Part shown: positions 1-9,900 of the stretch, piece by piece
Layout: every line of letters starts with the position of its first letter
How positions within the stretch are numbered: position 1 is the first letter of the stretch
Source of the DNA: a virus
Length of the DNA: 34,723 bases
Strand: one strand, 5' to 3'
IMG/VR virus record: IMGVR_UViG_3300021963_000378
Coordinates: 1 to 34,723 of that record
The notes under the pieces: generated by a model
Database searches by the model: none
Seen by the model: the letters and a program-made list of their open reading frames with translations, nothing else
What the model was told of the DNA's origin: nothing
Program-made: the position numbers and the translations under genes

Positions 1-1
1 A

Positions 2-2797
2 GACCCTAGCCTTAAGGCAACCAGCTACACAGCCGTCATTGATTCAAGCAACAACGGAACAACTACTCTTGTATTGAATTACAACACAACAGCAATGACG
101 CTTTCTGACAAGCTTCAATTCACTATTGATGAGTTTGCAGAACGTATCCTTCCAGGAGAAGCCCTACAAGACCCTGTACAGAAGATGCGCGTGTCTACTC
201 CTCAGTCCCTTATTGATACCGACTTTGAATACGGCACACAGCCTACTAAATGGGAAGTGTTAAGCGCTGTAAATAACAAGCCTTGCCAGTACTACGATAT
301 TCAAGACCCAGTTGCTCAACCTTCAGGTGGTGCACGTACTATCACAGCAGTCACAGGAACTGGCTCTTCTCGTCTAGTAACTGTTGTTACCTCTTCAGCA
401 CACGGCCTTGTAGTAGGAGATAAGTTCTTTATCCAAGACACAAATGACCCGTATGCTAATGGCTGGTTCATGGTTCGCTCTGTAGCAACAACTACAGTTT
501 CTAACGATACATTTACATACTACTCACGAGCTAATATCCTTACAAACGGCTCTATTCTAGACGCTACTCAAACGTTTATCTATAAAGCGTTTGACTACTC
601 ATCTTCAACAATTCCAGTATCTGTTTCAGCAGGTGCCGCATTTACTAACTCAGGCACAACAGTTACCGCAACAACAACTAACGCTCACGGACTTGTTCCT
701 GGATGTATGATTTATGTAAAGGGAACAACTGCCTCAACTAACCCACCTAATGGTGCTTGGGAAGTTGCAACAACTCCTACAGCTAACACATTTACTTTCT
801 CTGTAGTAGATACCCCAACAGGTACGATTACATCGCTAGCAACCTCTCTTACACCACGTACAGGTTCTCAATCTATTCACCGCGCATTTGATGGTGGTGT
901 TAAGTTTACAACTGGTATCTCTGCACCTGGTTCTCGCATTGTTCGTCAAACACGTAAGTACTTCCGTTACCAATCAGGTAAGGGTATTCAGTTCTCAACA
1001 GGCTCAATGATGAAGCCAGTGTTTGCTGTTGACTCAGTCACTTCTTCTTCTAACGTTGTAACAGTTACTACTCACTATGAGCATTTCCTTGGTGTCGGAG
1101 CAACCATACTTGTATCTGGTTCAACAGATGCTGCGTACAACGGAACTTGGACAGTAGCCTCTGTACCAACTCCTCTATCATTTACTTACGTTGCAAGCTC
1201 TGTTCCTGCAACAACTCCTGCACCAGGATGGCCTATCAACATAGCGCCTACAAACTGGTACGGTGCTCAAGTTCGTATTGGTATGTTTGATGACCAGAAC
1301 GGTATGTTCTTTGAGTATGATGGGCAAAACTTTAACGCTGTACGCCGCGACTCAACAGAACAAATTTCTGGAGAAGTGGCTACAACGCAAGGCTCACAGA
1401 CCGTTACAGGAACAGGAACAGCATTTTCATCTCAGCTAACCCCTGGAGATAAAATTGTTATTCGTGGTACAACGTACTCAGTAGAGTCTATTGCTAGCGA
1501 TACTTCTATGTTTATCTTCCCTGAGTACCGTGGCCCGTCTATCACAAACGGCGGTATTATAAGCAAGACTGTTGACTTTAAAGTGTCTCAGTCCCAATTT
1601 AATATTGACCGTCTTGACGGAACTGGCCCATCAGGTATGGTTCTCAATCTTTCTAAGATGCAGATGTTCTACATTGACTACGCTTGGTATGGTGCTGGAG
1701 CAATTCGCTTTGGTGTTAAGGACGAGTTTGGTGAAGTTATCTATGTACACCGCATGACTCACGCTAACGTTAAGAACGCTGCATACATGCGTTCAGGTAA
1801 CTTGCCTGCACGATATGAAGCATCTAACGACACACCACGCACAGTTTTAACAGCGACTGCTGCTAGCTCTGCATCATCTATATCAGTTGCAAGTACCGCT
1901 GACTTTCCATCAGCTGGAACACTATTCCTAGCAGCCGCAGGTGCATCGGGCGCAATTGAATACGTATCTTACACAGGAAAAACTGCAACAACCTTTACAG
2001 GTTTAACTCGTGGTCTTACTAACGTAGTTATTAACCCAAATACAGGTGCAACAGGCGGAGCTTCTGCAGCAACTACCTTTACATACTCTGCAACTGCTCC
2101 TATCCCAGTACGCCTCTATTCACGTCACGTAGCAACAGGAACTAGTCACTGGGGTTCTGCAGTTATCATGGACGGTCGCTTTGATGAAGACAAGGCTTAC
2201 ATCTTCCAGACAGGTATGGCTTCTTCTCTTGTAATCCCTCGCGGTAGCACAACTACCCGTTACGGACTTCTAAGCCTTCGTGTAGCCCCTTCTGTTGATA
2301 ACGGTATGGTTGGTGTGTTTGGCCAACGTGAACTTATTAACCGTATGCAGTTAACACTTAAGCAGATGGACGTACTTGCGCAGTCAACAGCGGCAACTGC
2401 TGGTAACCCAGGTATCTTCCTTATTGAGGTTATCTTGAATGGTAAAGTGAACACCACAACAGGTAACACTTGGCAGAACGTTGGTGGTTCAAGCCTGTCA
2501 CAGGTTCAGTATCACGCCGCTAACACCACTATCACAGGTGGTGAGCCAATCCTTTCCTACTTCGTTAGTACAGTTACTGGTGAAGCTGCTGTGGTTTCTC
2601 AAGACCTATCTACTGTCCGAGAACTTGGTAACTCTGTTATTGCTGGTGGCACAACAACTGTTTCATCTACAGATGGTACTAACGTATTCCCTGATGGTCC
2701 AGACATGGTAACCATCTGCGTACGTAACCTCAGCGGTGGGTCAGTAACTTCAGCAAGCCTTAACGGACGTTTATCCTGGACTGAAGCACAAGCATAA
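2..2797 (+). CDS. Large phage structural protein, 5' end outside window
   Basis: The reading frame is open from base 2, so the gene almost certainly begins upstream; the first start-like codon inside (TTG at 74) has no ribosome site. The visible 931 residues hold several beta-rich modules in series. Three look alike at about nt 335-535, 640-830 and 1035-1220, each with a T/V-rich strand, a pattern like HGLxxGD, and then NGxW/F-x-V. A different GTGTxF-x-x-x-L-x-x-GDxI module lies at about 1363-1545 and another beta module at about 1840-2030. I recognise no enzyme motif. Such repetitive modules are typical of virion surface or fibre-associated proteins. The next gene follows after a short AAGGAGG-containing gap, so the two are probably co-expressed. 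Its role as a virion protein is inferred from composition and position; the exact function is unknown. Confidence 0.75.
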   Translation, partial: DPSLKATSYTAVIDSSNNGTTTLVLNYNTTAMTLSDKLQFTIDEFAERILPGEALQDPVQKMRVSTPQSLIDTDFEYGTQPTKWEVLSAVNNKPCQYYDIQDPVAQPSGGARTITAVTGTGSSRLVTVVTSSAHGLVVGDKFFIQDTNDPYANGWFMVRSVATTTVSNDTFTYYSRANILTNGSILDATQTFIYKAFDYSSSTIPVSVSAGAAFTNSGTTVTATTTNAHGLVPGCMIYVKGTTASTNPPNGAWEVATTPTANTFTFSVVDTPTGTITSLATSLTPRTGSQSIHRAFDGGVKFTTGISAPGSRIVRQTRKYFRYQSGKGIQFSTGSMMKPVFAVDSVTSSSNVVTVTTHYEHFLGVGATILVSGSTDAAYNGTWTVASVPTPLSFTYVASSVPATTPAPGWPINIAPTNWYGAQVRIGMFDDQNGMFFEYDGQNFNAVRRDSTEQISGEVATTQGSQTVTGTGTAFSSQLTPGDKIVIRGTTYSVESIASDTSMFIFPEYRGPSITNGGIISKTVDFKVSQSQFNIDRLDGTGPSGMVLNLSKMQMFYIDYAWYGAGAIRFGVKDEFGEVIYVHRMTHANVKNAAYMRSGNLPARYEASNDTPRTVLTATAASSASSISVASTADFPSAGTLFLAAAGASGAIEYVSYTGKTATTFTGLTRGLTNVVINPNTGATGGASAATTFTYSATAPIPVRLYSRHVATGTSHWGSAVIMDGRFDEDKAYIFQTGMASSLVIPRGSTTTRYGLLSLRVAPSVDNGMVGVFGQRELINRMQLTLKQMDVLAQSTAATAGNPGIFLIEVILNGKVNTTTGNTWQNVGGSSLSQVQYHAANTTITGGEPILSYFVSTVTGEAAVVSQDLSTVRELGNSVIAGGTTTVSSTDGTNVFPDGPDMVTICVRNLSGGSVTSASLNGRLSWTEAQA

Positions 2798-2809
2798 GGA
2801 GGCTTCAAG

Positions 2810-4894
2810 GTGGCTTTAAATAAGCTTAACCATATATACGGAGAACCTCTTGTTGTTAGCTCGCTAAACACCACGGGTGATGCCGTAATAGATGGTGCTC
2901 TCACCGTACTTGGTACTTCCAACTTTGTTGGCGCAGTAACTTTTGGAAATGTAAGTGACGCAGAACTTCAGTTTCTAGATGGCTTAACTGACAATATACA
3001 GACCCAGTTAGACGGCAAAGTTACATCTGCTCAAGTTGCTGCTTCTTATGCTGCTTTATCAGGTGCTGCATTTACTGGAGCTATCTCTGCTACTGACTTA
3101 ACTCTTACAAACGACTTAACTATTGCCAATGGTGGTACAGGACTTAGCGCCACTACCAAGGGCGGAATCTTTGTAGGTAATTCTACAACTGCCTTTACTA
3201 ACGTCACCGTTGGAACAGATGGTTACCTACTTACTGCAGATAGCGCTCAAGCAACTGGCCTTAAGTGGGCAGCAGCCCCTGTAAGTCTTCCAACACAAAC
3301 GTCTAACTCAGGTAAGTTTTTAACTACTGATGGAACATCTGCGTCTTGGGCAACTTTAAACGCTCTTCCAACTCAGACAGGTAACTCAGGTAAGTTCCTA
3401 ACCACAGATGCAACGACCGCTTCTTGGGCAACTCTTACCGCATCTAACCTAACTGGTGGAACTCTATCTTCAACTATCCTAGGTAACTCCACTGTCTACA
3501 TCGGTAGCACAGCAGTTGCGTTAAACCGCGCAACAGGAAACCTTGTTCTTACTGGTATTACAAGCGTGGCATTACCAGGTTCCACATCTGGAACTATCAC
3601 ACTACAGCCAGCTGCAACCGCAGGGACAAACACAATTACTCTTCCTGCAGCTACAGGAACTGTTGACCTACAGGGTAATACCTTCTATGTGGGAACTACA
3701 GCAATAGCTAATAACCGTGCATCTGCTTCTCAGACACTAACGGGAGTTAGTATTGATGGAAACGCAGCAACAGCAACTACCGCAAGTGGAGTATCTGCAG
3801 CTAACCTTTCTGGAACAACCCTTAACTCAGGCGTTGTTACTTCTTCTTTAACTACTGTTGGAACTATTGCGACAGGTACTTGGTCCGCATCATTTGGCGC
3901 TGTGTCAGGTGCAAACTTAACCTCACTTACAGCAGGTAACCTTTCTGGAACAATCCCTACTGGAGTGCTTGGTAACTCAACCCACTACATTGGAACTACA
4001 GCGGTTACATTAAACCGTGCTTCTGCAAACTTAGCTCTAACAGGAATTTCTAGCGTAGCATTTCCTGGTTCTACTTCTGGAACCATCACAGTACAACCTG
4101 CGGCAGTTGCAGGAACTAACACTTTTACGCTTCCTGCAGCAACTGGAACGGCAGCTCTTCAAGCAGATGTCCATTACATTGGAACCACATCTATTGCGTT
4201 AAACCGTGCCTCTGCCTCCCAGACTTTAACTGGAGTAAGCATTGATGGTAACGCTGCTACTGCTACAACAGCAGCGGCTACTACTAACGGCCTTACTACA
4301 TCCAACTACAGCTCTTATGCCGTACCACTATCTGGTGGAATTATGAGCGGTATTTTAACTATTGGAAATGTTGGAGACCAGATTCACCTTCACCCAGTAG
4401 CTAATGGAACTTCAGGAAAAACAACTCTTCTCAGAAATGATGGTTCTGACTTCTACATACTTCTTGCTGATGCGAATACTGCTCCAGCATCTGCAAGTTG
4501 GAATGCCTTGCGTCCGTTCTTTATTAATACTACAACAGGAGTGTTAAACTCAGTTAATAGCCAGAACTTTAGCGGAACAACTACAGTACAAGGAACACTT
4601 GTCATTAACTCTGACTCTCGTCTAAAGGAAAACCTAGTACCTATTACAGGTGCTGTGGATAAACTAAAAGCTATTACAGGCTATAACTACAACCGTATTG
4701 GTTCTGAAAAACTTGAAATGGGAGTTGTTGCTCAAGAAGTGCAGGTTATTGCGCCAGAATTAATTATAGAGAATGAAGAAGGAACGCTTGCTGTAGCCTA
4801 CGCAAATATGGTTGCGCTTCTTATTGAAGCGGTTAAAGAACAATCAGCAGAGATTGCTGCTCTCAAGGAGCAAGTAAAAGAACTTAGGGGCTAA
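2810..4894 (+). CDS. Tail fibre with C-terminal S74 intramolecular chaperone
   Basis: This 694-residue fibre starts at GTG 2810, 7 bases after a strong AAGGAGG. The body is low-complexity and rich in Thr, Ser, Ala, Gly and Asn, and contains internal repeats: a 26-residue unit repeated twice, and a longer unit repeated at 163-residue spacing. The last ~94 residues form a peptidase S74 chaperone: the motif SDSRLKEN begins at Ser601, with Lys606 five residues later, the Ser/Lys spacing known from endosialidase-type chaperones. A GVVAQEV segment and a final coiled-coil helix follow. Known members trimerise the fibre and then cut themselves off just before the Ser, so mature fibre would end near residue 600. 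It is followed by three small tip-like genes. Family assignment of the C-terminus is firm; which tail structure carries the fibre is not shown. Confidence 0.9.
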   Translation: MALNKLNHIYGEPLVVSSLNTTGDAVIDGALTVLGTSNFVGAVTFGNVSDAELQFLDGLTDNIQTQLDGKVTSAQVAASYAALSGAAFTGAISATDLTLTNDLTIANGGTGLSATTKGGIFVGNSTTAFTNVTVGTDGYLLTADSAQATGLKWAAAPVSLPTQTSNSGKFLTTDGTSASWATLNALPTQTGNSGKFLTTDATTASWATLTASNLTGGTLSSTILGNSTVYIGSTAVALNRATGNLVLTGITSVALPGSTSGTITLQPAATAGTNTITLPAATGTVDLQGNTFYVGTTAIANNRASASQTLTGVSIDGNAATATTASGVSAANLSGTTLNSGVVTSSLTTVGTIATGTWSASFGAVSGANLTSLTAGNLSGTIPTGVLGNSTHYIGTTAVTLNRASANLALTGISSVAFPGSTSGTITVQPAAVAGTNTFTLPAATGTAALQADVHYIGTTSIALNRASASQTLTGVSIDGNAATATTAAATTNGLTTSNYSSYAVPLSGGIMSGILTIGNVGDQIHLHPVANGTSGKTTLLRNDGSDFYILLADANTAPASASWNALRPFFINTTTGVLNSVNSQNFSGTTTVQGTLVINSDSRLKENLVPITGAVDKLKAITGYNYNRIGSEKLEMGVVAQEVQVIAPELIIENEEGTLAVAYANMVALLIEAVKEQSAEIAALKEQVKELRG
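3287..3442 (+). repeat. Two tandem 78-bp coding repeats in fibre gene
   Basis: Two adjacent 78-bp units (3287-3364 and 3365-3442) encode 26-residue repeats that begin LPTQT, continue NSGKFLTTD and end SWATL plus two residues. The protein copies differ at only a few positions, while synonymous bases differ more, so this is an older duplication kept by selection on the protein. Confidence 0.85.
3479..4279 (+). repeat. Duplicated ~104-residue fibre unit, 489-bp period
   Basis: Copy A is about 3479-3790 and copy B about 3968-4279, offset by exactly 489 bp (163 codons). Both encode a unit starting LGNST-x-YIG, passing through GSTSGTIT and LPAATGT, and ending GVSIDGNAATATT. This gives the shaft a repeated beta architecture. 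Copies are clearly homologous but diverged at the DNA level. Confidence 0.85.
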
Positions 4895-4897
4895 CAC

Positions 4898-5338
4898 ATG
4901 GCAATTACATTTACGGGCACAACAGGTACCTTTAGCGATGGCTCTACTCAAACTGGTAGCTATCCTTCTGGAGTAATTACTCCAGATTACAACACAGATA
5001 GAACAGCTCAAAGCTTTAACAATGGTCACGTCATACTTGCTAACTGTATTTTTGCCGCAAACACTGTAGGTTATGAAGCTGGTGGACTTATGTTTTGGTC
5101 GCTAAACTCAGCTAACTCGTATTACCACATATACGCAGGCACTGTTAACCTTGCACCCGCAGCAAACATAGCTATTGCTGCTGACGATGCTAGACACGGT
5201 TCTCAGTCTTATTTTGCTAGGGGTAGCGGCGTTGGTACAGGGACTTTAGCAGGAACTTGGAAAGCTAGGGGGCAAGCCTGCGGTGCTGGAATTAATCAAA
5301 CAAATGGCTATTTTGTTTTAATGGAACGAGTTGCATAG
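4898..5338 (+). CDS. Small fibre-tip-like protein, tandem paralogue 1
   Basis: This 146-residue protein starts three bases after the fibre stop. It opens with a beta segment ending in FSDGSTQTG, a pattern like the D-G-T-x-Q-T turn common in phage fibre domains. It closes with AGTWKARG, a variable loop and a terminal MERVA. The two following genes share this plan: an MxIT start, a GTW-x-x-x-G strand near the end and a final RVA. The tail end resembles the GTWR-type C-terminal strand of small phage tail-tip proteins that I recall from environmental phages, but I cannot name a formal family. Its place right after a self-processing fibre suggests a distal adhesin or interchangeable receptor-binding tip (inference). 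Confidence 0.75.
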   Translation: MAITFTGTTGTFSDGSTQTGSYPSGVITPDYNTDRTAQSFNNGHVILANCIFAANTVGYEAGGLMFWSLNSANSYYHIYAGTVNLAPAANIAIAADDARHGSQSYFARGSGVGTGTLAGTWKARGQACGAGINQTNGYFVLMERVA

Positions 5339-5775
5339 TGGCTATAACAATAACTGGTTCTCAAATTGGCTGGAATAGTGGAATGCAACAAACTACTAAA
5401 GCCCCTTACGCAGCTATTGGTGGAGACTACTCTATTGGCTATCCAGTTGGTGCGTTTGTTATGACTATGCAGGTAAACCCTAAAACCCCTCAATCTTATG
5501 TTAATGATAATGTGGCTGTAAATGGAACTGCTGGATATTTAGTTCCTTGGCCTACTTGGTATTGGAACTATGTGCAGGGTGGTGGTCCTTACACTGGAGC
5601 TGCCAATCAAGTTGTTACTGGGTTTATTACTTCAGTTTCTTCTGTTGTAAATTTCCCTGCAACTAACACTAACTACACCGCTATACCAGGAACTTGGAGA
5701 GCCTCTGGTTGGACTGGTGATGCTGATTACATTGACGAGCAGTACTTCTATCAAGTGTTTAGGAGAGTTGCATGA
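5338..5775 (+). CDS. Small fibre-tip-like protein, tandem paralogue 2
   Basis: This 145-residue protein starts at GTG 5338, sharing one base with the upstream TAG stop, an arrangement that suggests translational coupling. It begins MAIT like its upstream neighbour and ends with GTWRASGW, a loop and FRRVA. The middle is rich in Tyr, Trp, Asn and Gly (for example PWPTWYWNYVQGGG), a composition often seen in carbohydrate-binding phage tips. The middle does not align obviously with paralogues 1 and 3, while both ends do, which suggests a conserved scaffold with a variable recognition face. No enzyme motif is visible. Confidence 0.75.
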   Translation: MAITITGSQIGWNSGMQQTTKAPYAAIGGDYSIGYPVGAFVMTMQVNPKTPQSYVNDNVAVNGTAGYLVPWPTWYWNYVQGGGPYTGAANQVVTGFITSVSSVVNFPATNTNYTAIPGTWRASGWTGDADYIDEQYFYQVFRRVA

Positions 5776-6155
5776 CAATTACTGTTGGTCCTACCTTCAT
5801 AACCTATCCAGACGGAACTACACAACAGTCAGCAAACTGGCGTATCCTTGACGGTAATACAGCGCATAACGCTACTAACTACGCTATTGGTACATACTTA
5901 CTTATAGATACAAAGCATTACAATGGTAGAACTAGCCCTATTCCATTAGATGGTTGGGGAAGGTATTACACTGGACCAAGCTTGATGACAACCCCCGTTA
6001 ACGCAGGTGCTGGAGCAATAGCTGTTTACAACAACACAGTTGGAGTTCTGCAACCGTGCGCTGCATCTGGAGCATCTGGCGGAACAACTTTATCAGGCAC
6101 ATGGGTTTCAAGAGGGTCTGGGCAATCCCAGGCTTTTGTCGTACGAGTAGCATAG
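5772..6155 (+). CDS. Small fibre-tip-like protein, tandem paralogue 3
   Basis: This 127-residue protein begins in an ATGA overlap with the upstream stop. Its first strand reads FITYPDGTTQQS, the same D-G-T/S-x-Q-T/Q turn as paralogue 1. It ends with LSGTWVSRG, a short loop and VVRVA. It is the shortest of the three and lacks the aromatic-rich middle of paralogue 2. Compact spacing places all three in one operon with the S74 fibre. The function as a fibre tip or cap is inferred from this context and from the shared ends. Confidence 0.75.
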   Translation: MTITVGPTFITYPDGTTQQSANWRILDGNTAHNATNYAIGTYLLIDTKHYNGRTSPIPLDGWGRYYTGPSLMTTPVNAGAGAIAVYNNTVGVLQPCAASGASGGTTLSGTWVSRGSGQSQAFVVRVA

Positions 6156-6164
6156 GATAACAAG

Positions 6165-6599
6165 ATGGAAAACAATCCACTAAGTAATGTAAGAGATGTA
6201 AAACGTCTAATTGAAGGTTCAGACCAGCGCTTTCAATGCACAGTAGACCTAACCTTAAACGGAGTCACAGAGGCTGTTGGGTATATCGCAGATAAAGACG
6301 ATATCGCTGAAACAGGTCAATGGGTTTACGCACAGATTATGGGCGGTGAAGCTGGAGAGATTGCAGAGTTTGTCCCTGCGGAACCTCCTACGGAGGAGTA
6401 CTTAGCTGAAATGGCACGCAATGAGCGAGGTTCTTTGTTGCGTTACCTAGACACCATCATTACTAACCCTCTTCGCTGGGCTAGTTACAGCGAAGAACAG
6501 CAGGCTGTTATTGCAAAGTATCGCCAAGATTTATTAGACATTACAGACCAAGAAGGCTTTCCTACTAATATAGTATGGCCTCAATCACCAATCGGATAA
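6165..6599 (+). CDS. Tail fibre assembly chaperone (APC-like)
   Basis: This 144-residue protein has the C-terminal signature of phage tail-fibre assembly chaperones: an RGSLLRYLD helix, W-x-SYSEEQQAVIAKYRQDLLDIT, then GFP and a terminal WPQSP. Members help fold or attach the fibre encoded next door, consistent with its position just after the fibre and its tip genes. The N-terminal half (V-x-LTLNGVTEAVGYIA, an acidic segment, VPAEPP) is typical of the variable region that contacts the partner. Start ATG 6165 is preceded by AGGA at a plausible distance. The family match is to my recollection of the Phage_tail_APC / gp38-type signature. Confidence 0.8.
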   Translation: MENNPLSNVRDVKRLIEGSDQRFQCTVDLTLNGVTEAVGYIADKDDIAETGQWVYAQIMGGEAGEIAEFVPAEPPTEEYLAEMARNERGSLLRYLDTIITNPLRWASYSEEQQAVIAKYRQDLLDITDQEGFPTNIVWPQSPIG

Positions 6600-6609
6600 G
6601 GAATACGAC

Positions 6610-6888
6610 ATGTCAGAAGAGACAACAGAGCACACACACGAAGAAGCACCAGCAAAGCCATTAACAGGATTTGCTGTATTTATTGGCGCAGATGGTGGAG
6701 TTATTCTTGAGAGAAACACATCCATCCTTAACATTGAGGTAGCTCACGAAGCAAACCTTGCTGAGGTACGCCGTGCTGTATCTGAGATTCTTATGGACCT
6801 TCAGGCACAGACTGCTGCTGAGTACACTGTCATGAAAATGCTTAGTTTTGAACAAGCAAAAGCTTCAGCAGCTGCAGAACAAGAGTAA
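6610..6888 (+). CDS. Small conserved-type phage protein, unknown function
   Basis: This 92-residue protein has an acidic, His-containing N-terminus, a central strand set (GFAVFIGADGGVILER) and a helical second half ending in an Ala/Glu-rich tail. AAGGA lies upstream of ATG 6610. I do not recognise a named family. It sits between the fibre chaperone and the giant FN3 protein and is probably an accessory virion or assembly protein (inference). Confidence 0.65.
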   Translation: MSEETTEHTHEEAPAKPLTGFAVFIGADGGVILERNTSILNIEVAHEANLAEVRRAVSEILMDLQAQTAAEYTVMKMLSFEQAKASAAAEQE

Positions 6889-6965
6889 TTTTAGCCTCAC
6901 AATATCAAGGCTTACTGAGACAATAGCTCAGAGTCTTTTCCCTGTTTTGTGATAGGAAGTAACTA

Positions 6966-9900
6966 ATGTCAATTGTTGGAGTAACGGCTTCTAGCCGTAG
7001 GAAAGTACCTAACGCCCCAACAATTGGCACAGCTACAGATGTAGGAACCTCTAGAGCCTATAACAATGGCGCAGCAGTAGTTACTTTTACTCCAGACCCT
7101 ATTGGCTTTGAAGCAACCTCTTACACAGCAACATCTAGCCCTGGCGGGTTTACCGCAACAGGTGCTTCTTCTCCTTTGACTGTTACAGGTTTACAGTCTA
7201 ATACTGCTTACACATTTACGGTAACGGCTACAAACTTTGTGGGCACAAGCTCTGCTTCTTCTGCTTCCAACAGTATTACTGCAACTACGGTTCCACAGGC
7301 TCCAAATGTTGGAACCCCATTCCTTATAGACAATCAACCCTACACAGGTTCTGCAGATATTTATGTTTTGTTTTACCCACAGGCAACGGGTGGAAAAGCA
7401 ATTACTACAAATACTGCAACTTCTTCTAGCACCACAGCAGGTTCTGGAACTATCTCCCCAATCACTATTTCTGAAACAGTTGGAACTTCTAGAACTTACA
7501 CAGTAACGTCATCTAACGCTAACGGTACAAGCGTAGCTTCTACTACAACCTCTTCAGTTACACCAGCATCTGTTCCCCAAGCGCCAACAATTACTTCAGT
7601 GACTAATGTTGGTGGACAGCCAGCAAACGCTCCACAATCAAGCGTTGCATTTACAGCAAACGCTACAGGTGGTTCAACTATTACTGGTTTTACAGTAACC
7701 TCTTCAAGTGGCGCAACAAATACTGGTGCTACATCGCCTATTATTGTTACTGAATCTGCTTCAGCAACTTACACTTACACAGTTAAGGCAACTAACGCAA
7801 GAGGAAATTCCTTAGCTTCAACAGGTGTTAGCGGTTTTATTGCCTCTGTTCCTACGGCGCCTACTATCGGAACTCTTGCAAACGTAACTGGGATTGCTTA
7901 CGGCTCCAACCCACAGTTTACAATAACCTTTACTGCGCCATCTAGCACAGGTGGTTCCGCAATTAGCTCATATAAATACTCTACGGATGGCGGTACTACG
8001 TATGCCACTGCTTCAGGTACTACAAGTCCAATTACTTTAACTACACAAAGTACCTCTGGAACCCCTGCGTTTGTGGCAGGAACTTCTTACACCGTAAAGC
8101 TTCTTGCGGTAAACATAAATGGAAATGGTGCAGCATCTGCAGCAAGCAACTCCAAAACTGCTGCTACTGCTCCAAGTGTCCCTACATTCACTTTATCCAG
8201 TACTGGCGCAACAAATATTACAAATACGTTTAGTTACAACAACGGTGGACTAGCGGTAACTGGTGATTCCCCAGCTCTTTCTCCAACAATCTCTACTACT
8301 TTTGGTGGAGTAAGCCCTGTAGGAAATACATCTGGCGCTTTAACTTACACAGGTTCTTTTGTTCAAGGAACTACTTACACAGTGCCAATGAGCATTACTA
8401 ACCCAATTGGAACCGCAACTGCGACTTCTCAAACAATTATTCCATTTGCAGCAACAGCTCCTAGCGCACCAGCAAGTTTGAGCGCTGCTGTTGTTAACTC
8501 AACTACTGTAACTTTAACCTATGGTGCTATATCTCAAAATGGTTCAGCCCTTACTGCACTAACAGGAAGCGGAACAAGCACTGGTGACATTGTCTCTAGC
8601 CCTGCAATTAACTTGACGTACTCTGGAACCCCAAGCACAGCGGGGGGAACTTTTACTGTTACAGGAGCTTTTGCCGCAACGCAGTCATATACGTTCTCGT
8701 TAAAAGCAAGAAATGCTGTTGGAGCAGGTACTACTGCAACCTCTGGAGGCGTTGTTCCGCTACCTTCTATTACTGACGACTTTAACCGTACAGGTGCAAC
8801 TTTAGGGACAACTTCTTCTGGTAGTCCTTGGTCTTCTTACTCTGGAGCATGGTCTACAAACGGAACTAAAGGAGTTTCATCATCAACAGGTGTAGCTGCT
8901 GTAGCTTTTGGTAACAATAGTGCAACAGTAACCGCTGATGTAACTAACGGTTATGGAATTTCTTGGTGGGTAACTGGAAGCGGGTCTTACTACAGCTCTT
9001 ATTACCAACAGTATAGTTACACCTATTCAACTGGTGCAAACTACTGTACTGACTGTACTTATAGAAACTACTCGTGTACTACTGGTACTTCTTACTCCTG
9101 TCCAGCAGGCCAATCAGAGTTTAATGGACAGTGCTATACCTGTAGCTCTGGGACTTTTTCTTTTCCTAATTGTTATTCTTGTACTGCTGGAACTGCTGTG
9201 TGTCCTACTGGAACTACAGAGTACAACGGCAGCTGTTACAGCTGTAGTAGTGGAACTCTTTACAACAATACACAGTGCCAAGTTGTTTCTGGTAGTACTG
9301 GTAACGGTGTTTACTCCTATGTTGGTTCTGCCAGTACTTACTCTGCAACTGTTGTGACTAGGTATTGTAATTCAGCAGATGCTGCAAATCCATACGTATA
9401 TGGTTGCCCTACTACTAACTACTCAACTACATGTTACGAGGTTTCGCCATCAAGTGGGTCGGGTGCAACTGGGGCTTTATGTTCAACCACATGTTCACCA
9501 GGAACAGGTGCTAAATCAAGTGCAACTGCACTTACCTGTTACGACTGCGGCCTCAACACCAACGGACCTAACCCATCAACTGGTTCTGGCTCAATTGCTT
9601 CTTGCTACGCTCAAGGAACAACACCAACCTACACGTACAGCAACGCAACTGTTAGTTCTAAAGTAACTCCAGCCGCTGGAACATACCCTAACTGTAACTA
9701 TGGAACTACCTCCGTAAGCGCTGTCTACCAAGGACAAGCAACTGGTACAACTATTACTACTGGTCTAGGAACTTACCCAAACTGTACATACGGCTCAACA
9801 TACAACGATACAACAGCTGCTGCTGTAGCGGCTTACCCAACGTGTGGGTGTCTTGCAAACACGACTACTAGAACAAACTTGTCTGGAGGTGTGGCTGTTA

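Noticed and set aside
6915-6940. Hairpin CTGAG...CTCAG followed by TCTTTT before the giant adhesin, as a terminator.
   Set aside because: The stem is only 5 bp with a loose 7-base loop and a broken T tract; too weak to call.
9034-9666. Extra plus-strand open frames inside the Cys-rich part of the giant adhesin.
   Set aside because: They are Leu/Val/Gln-rich shadow translations without ribosome sites; the main frame has regular Cys motifs and runs through.
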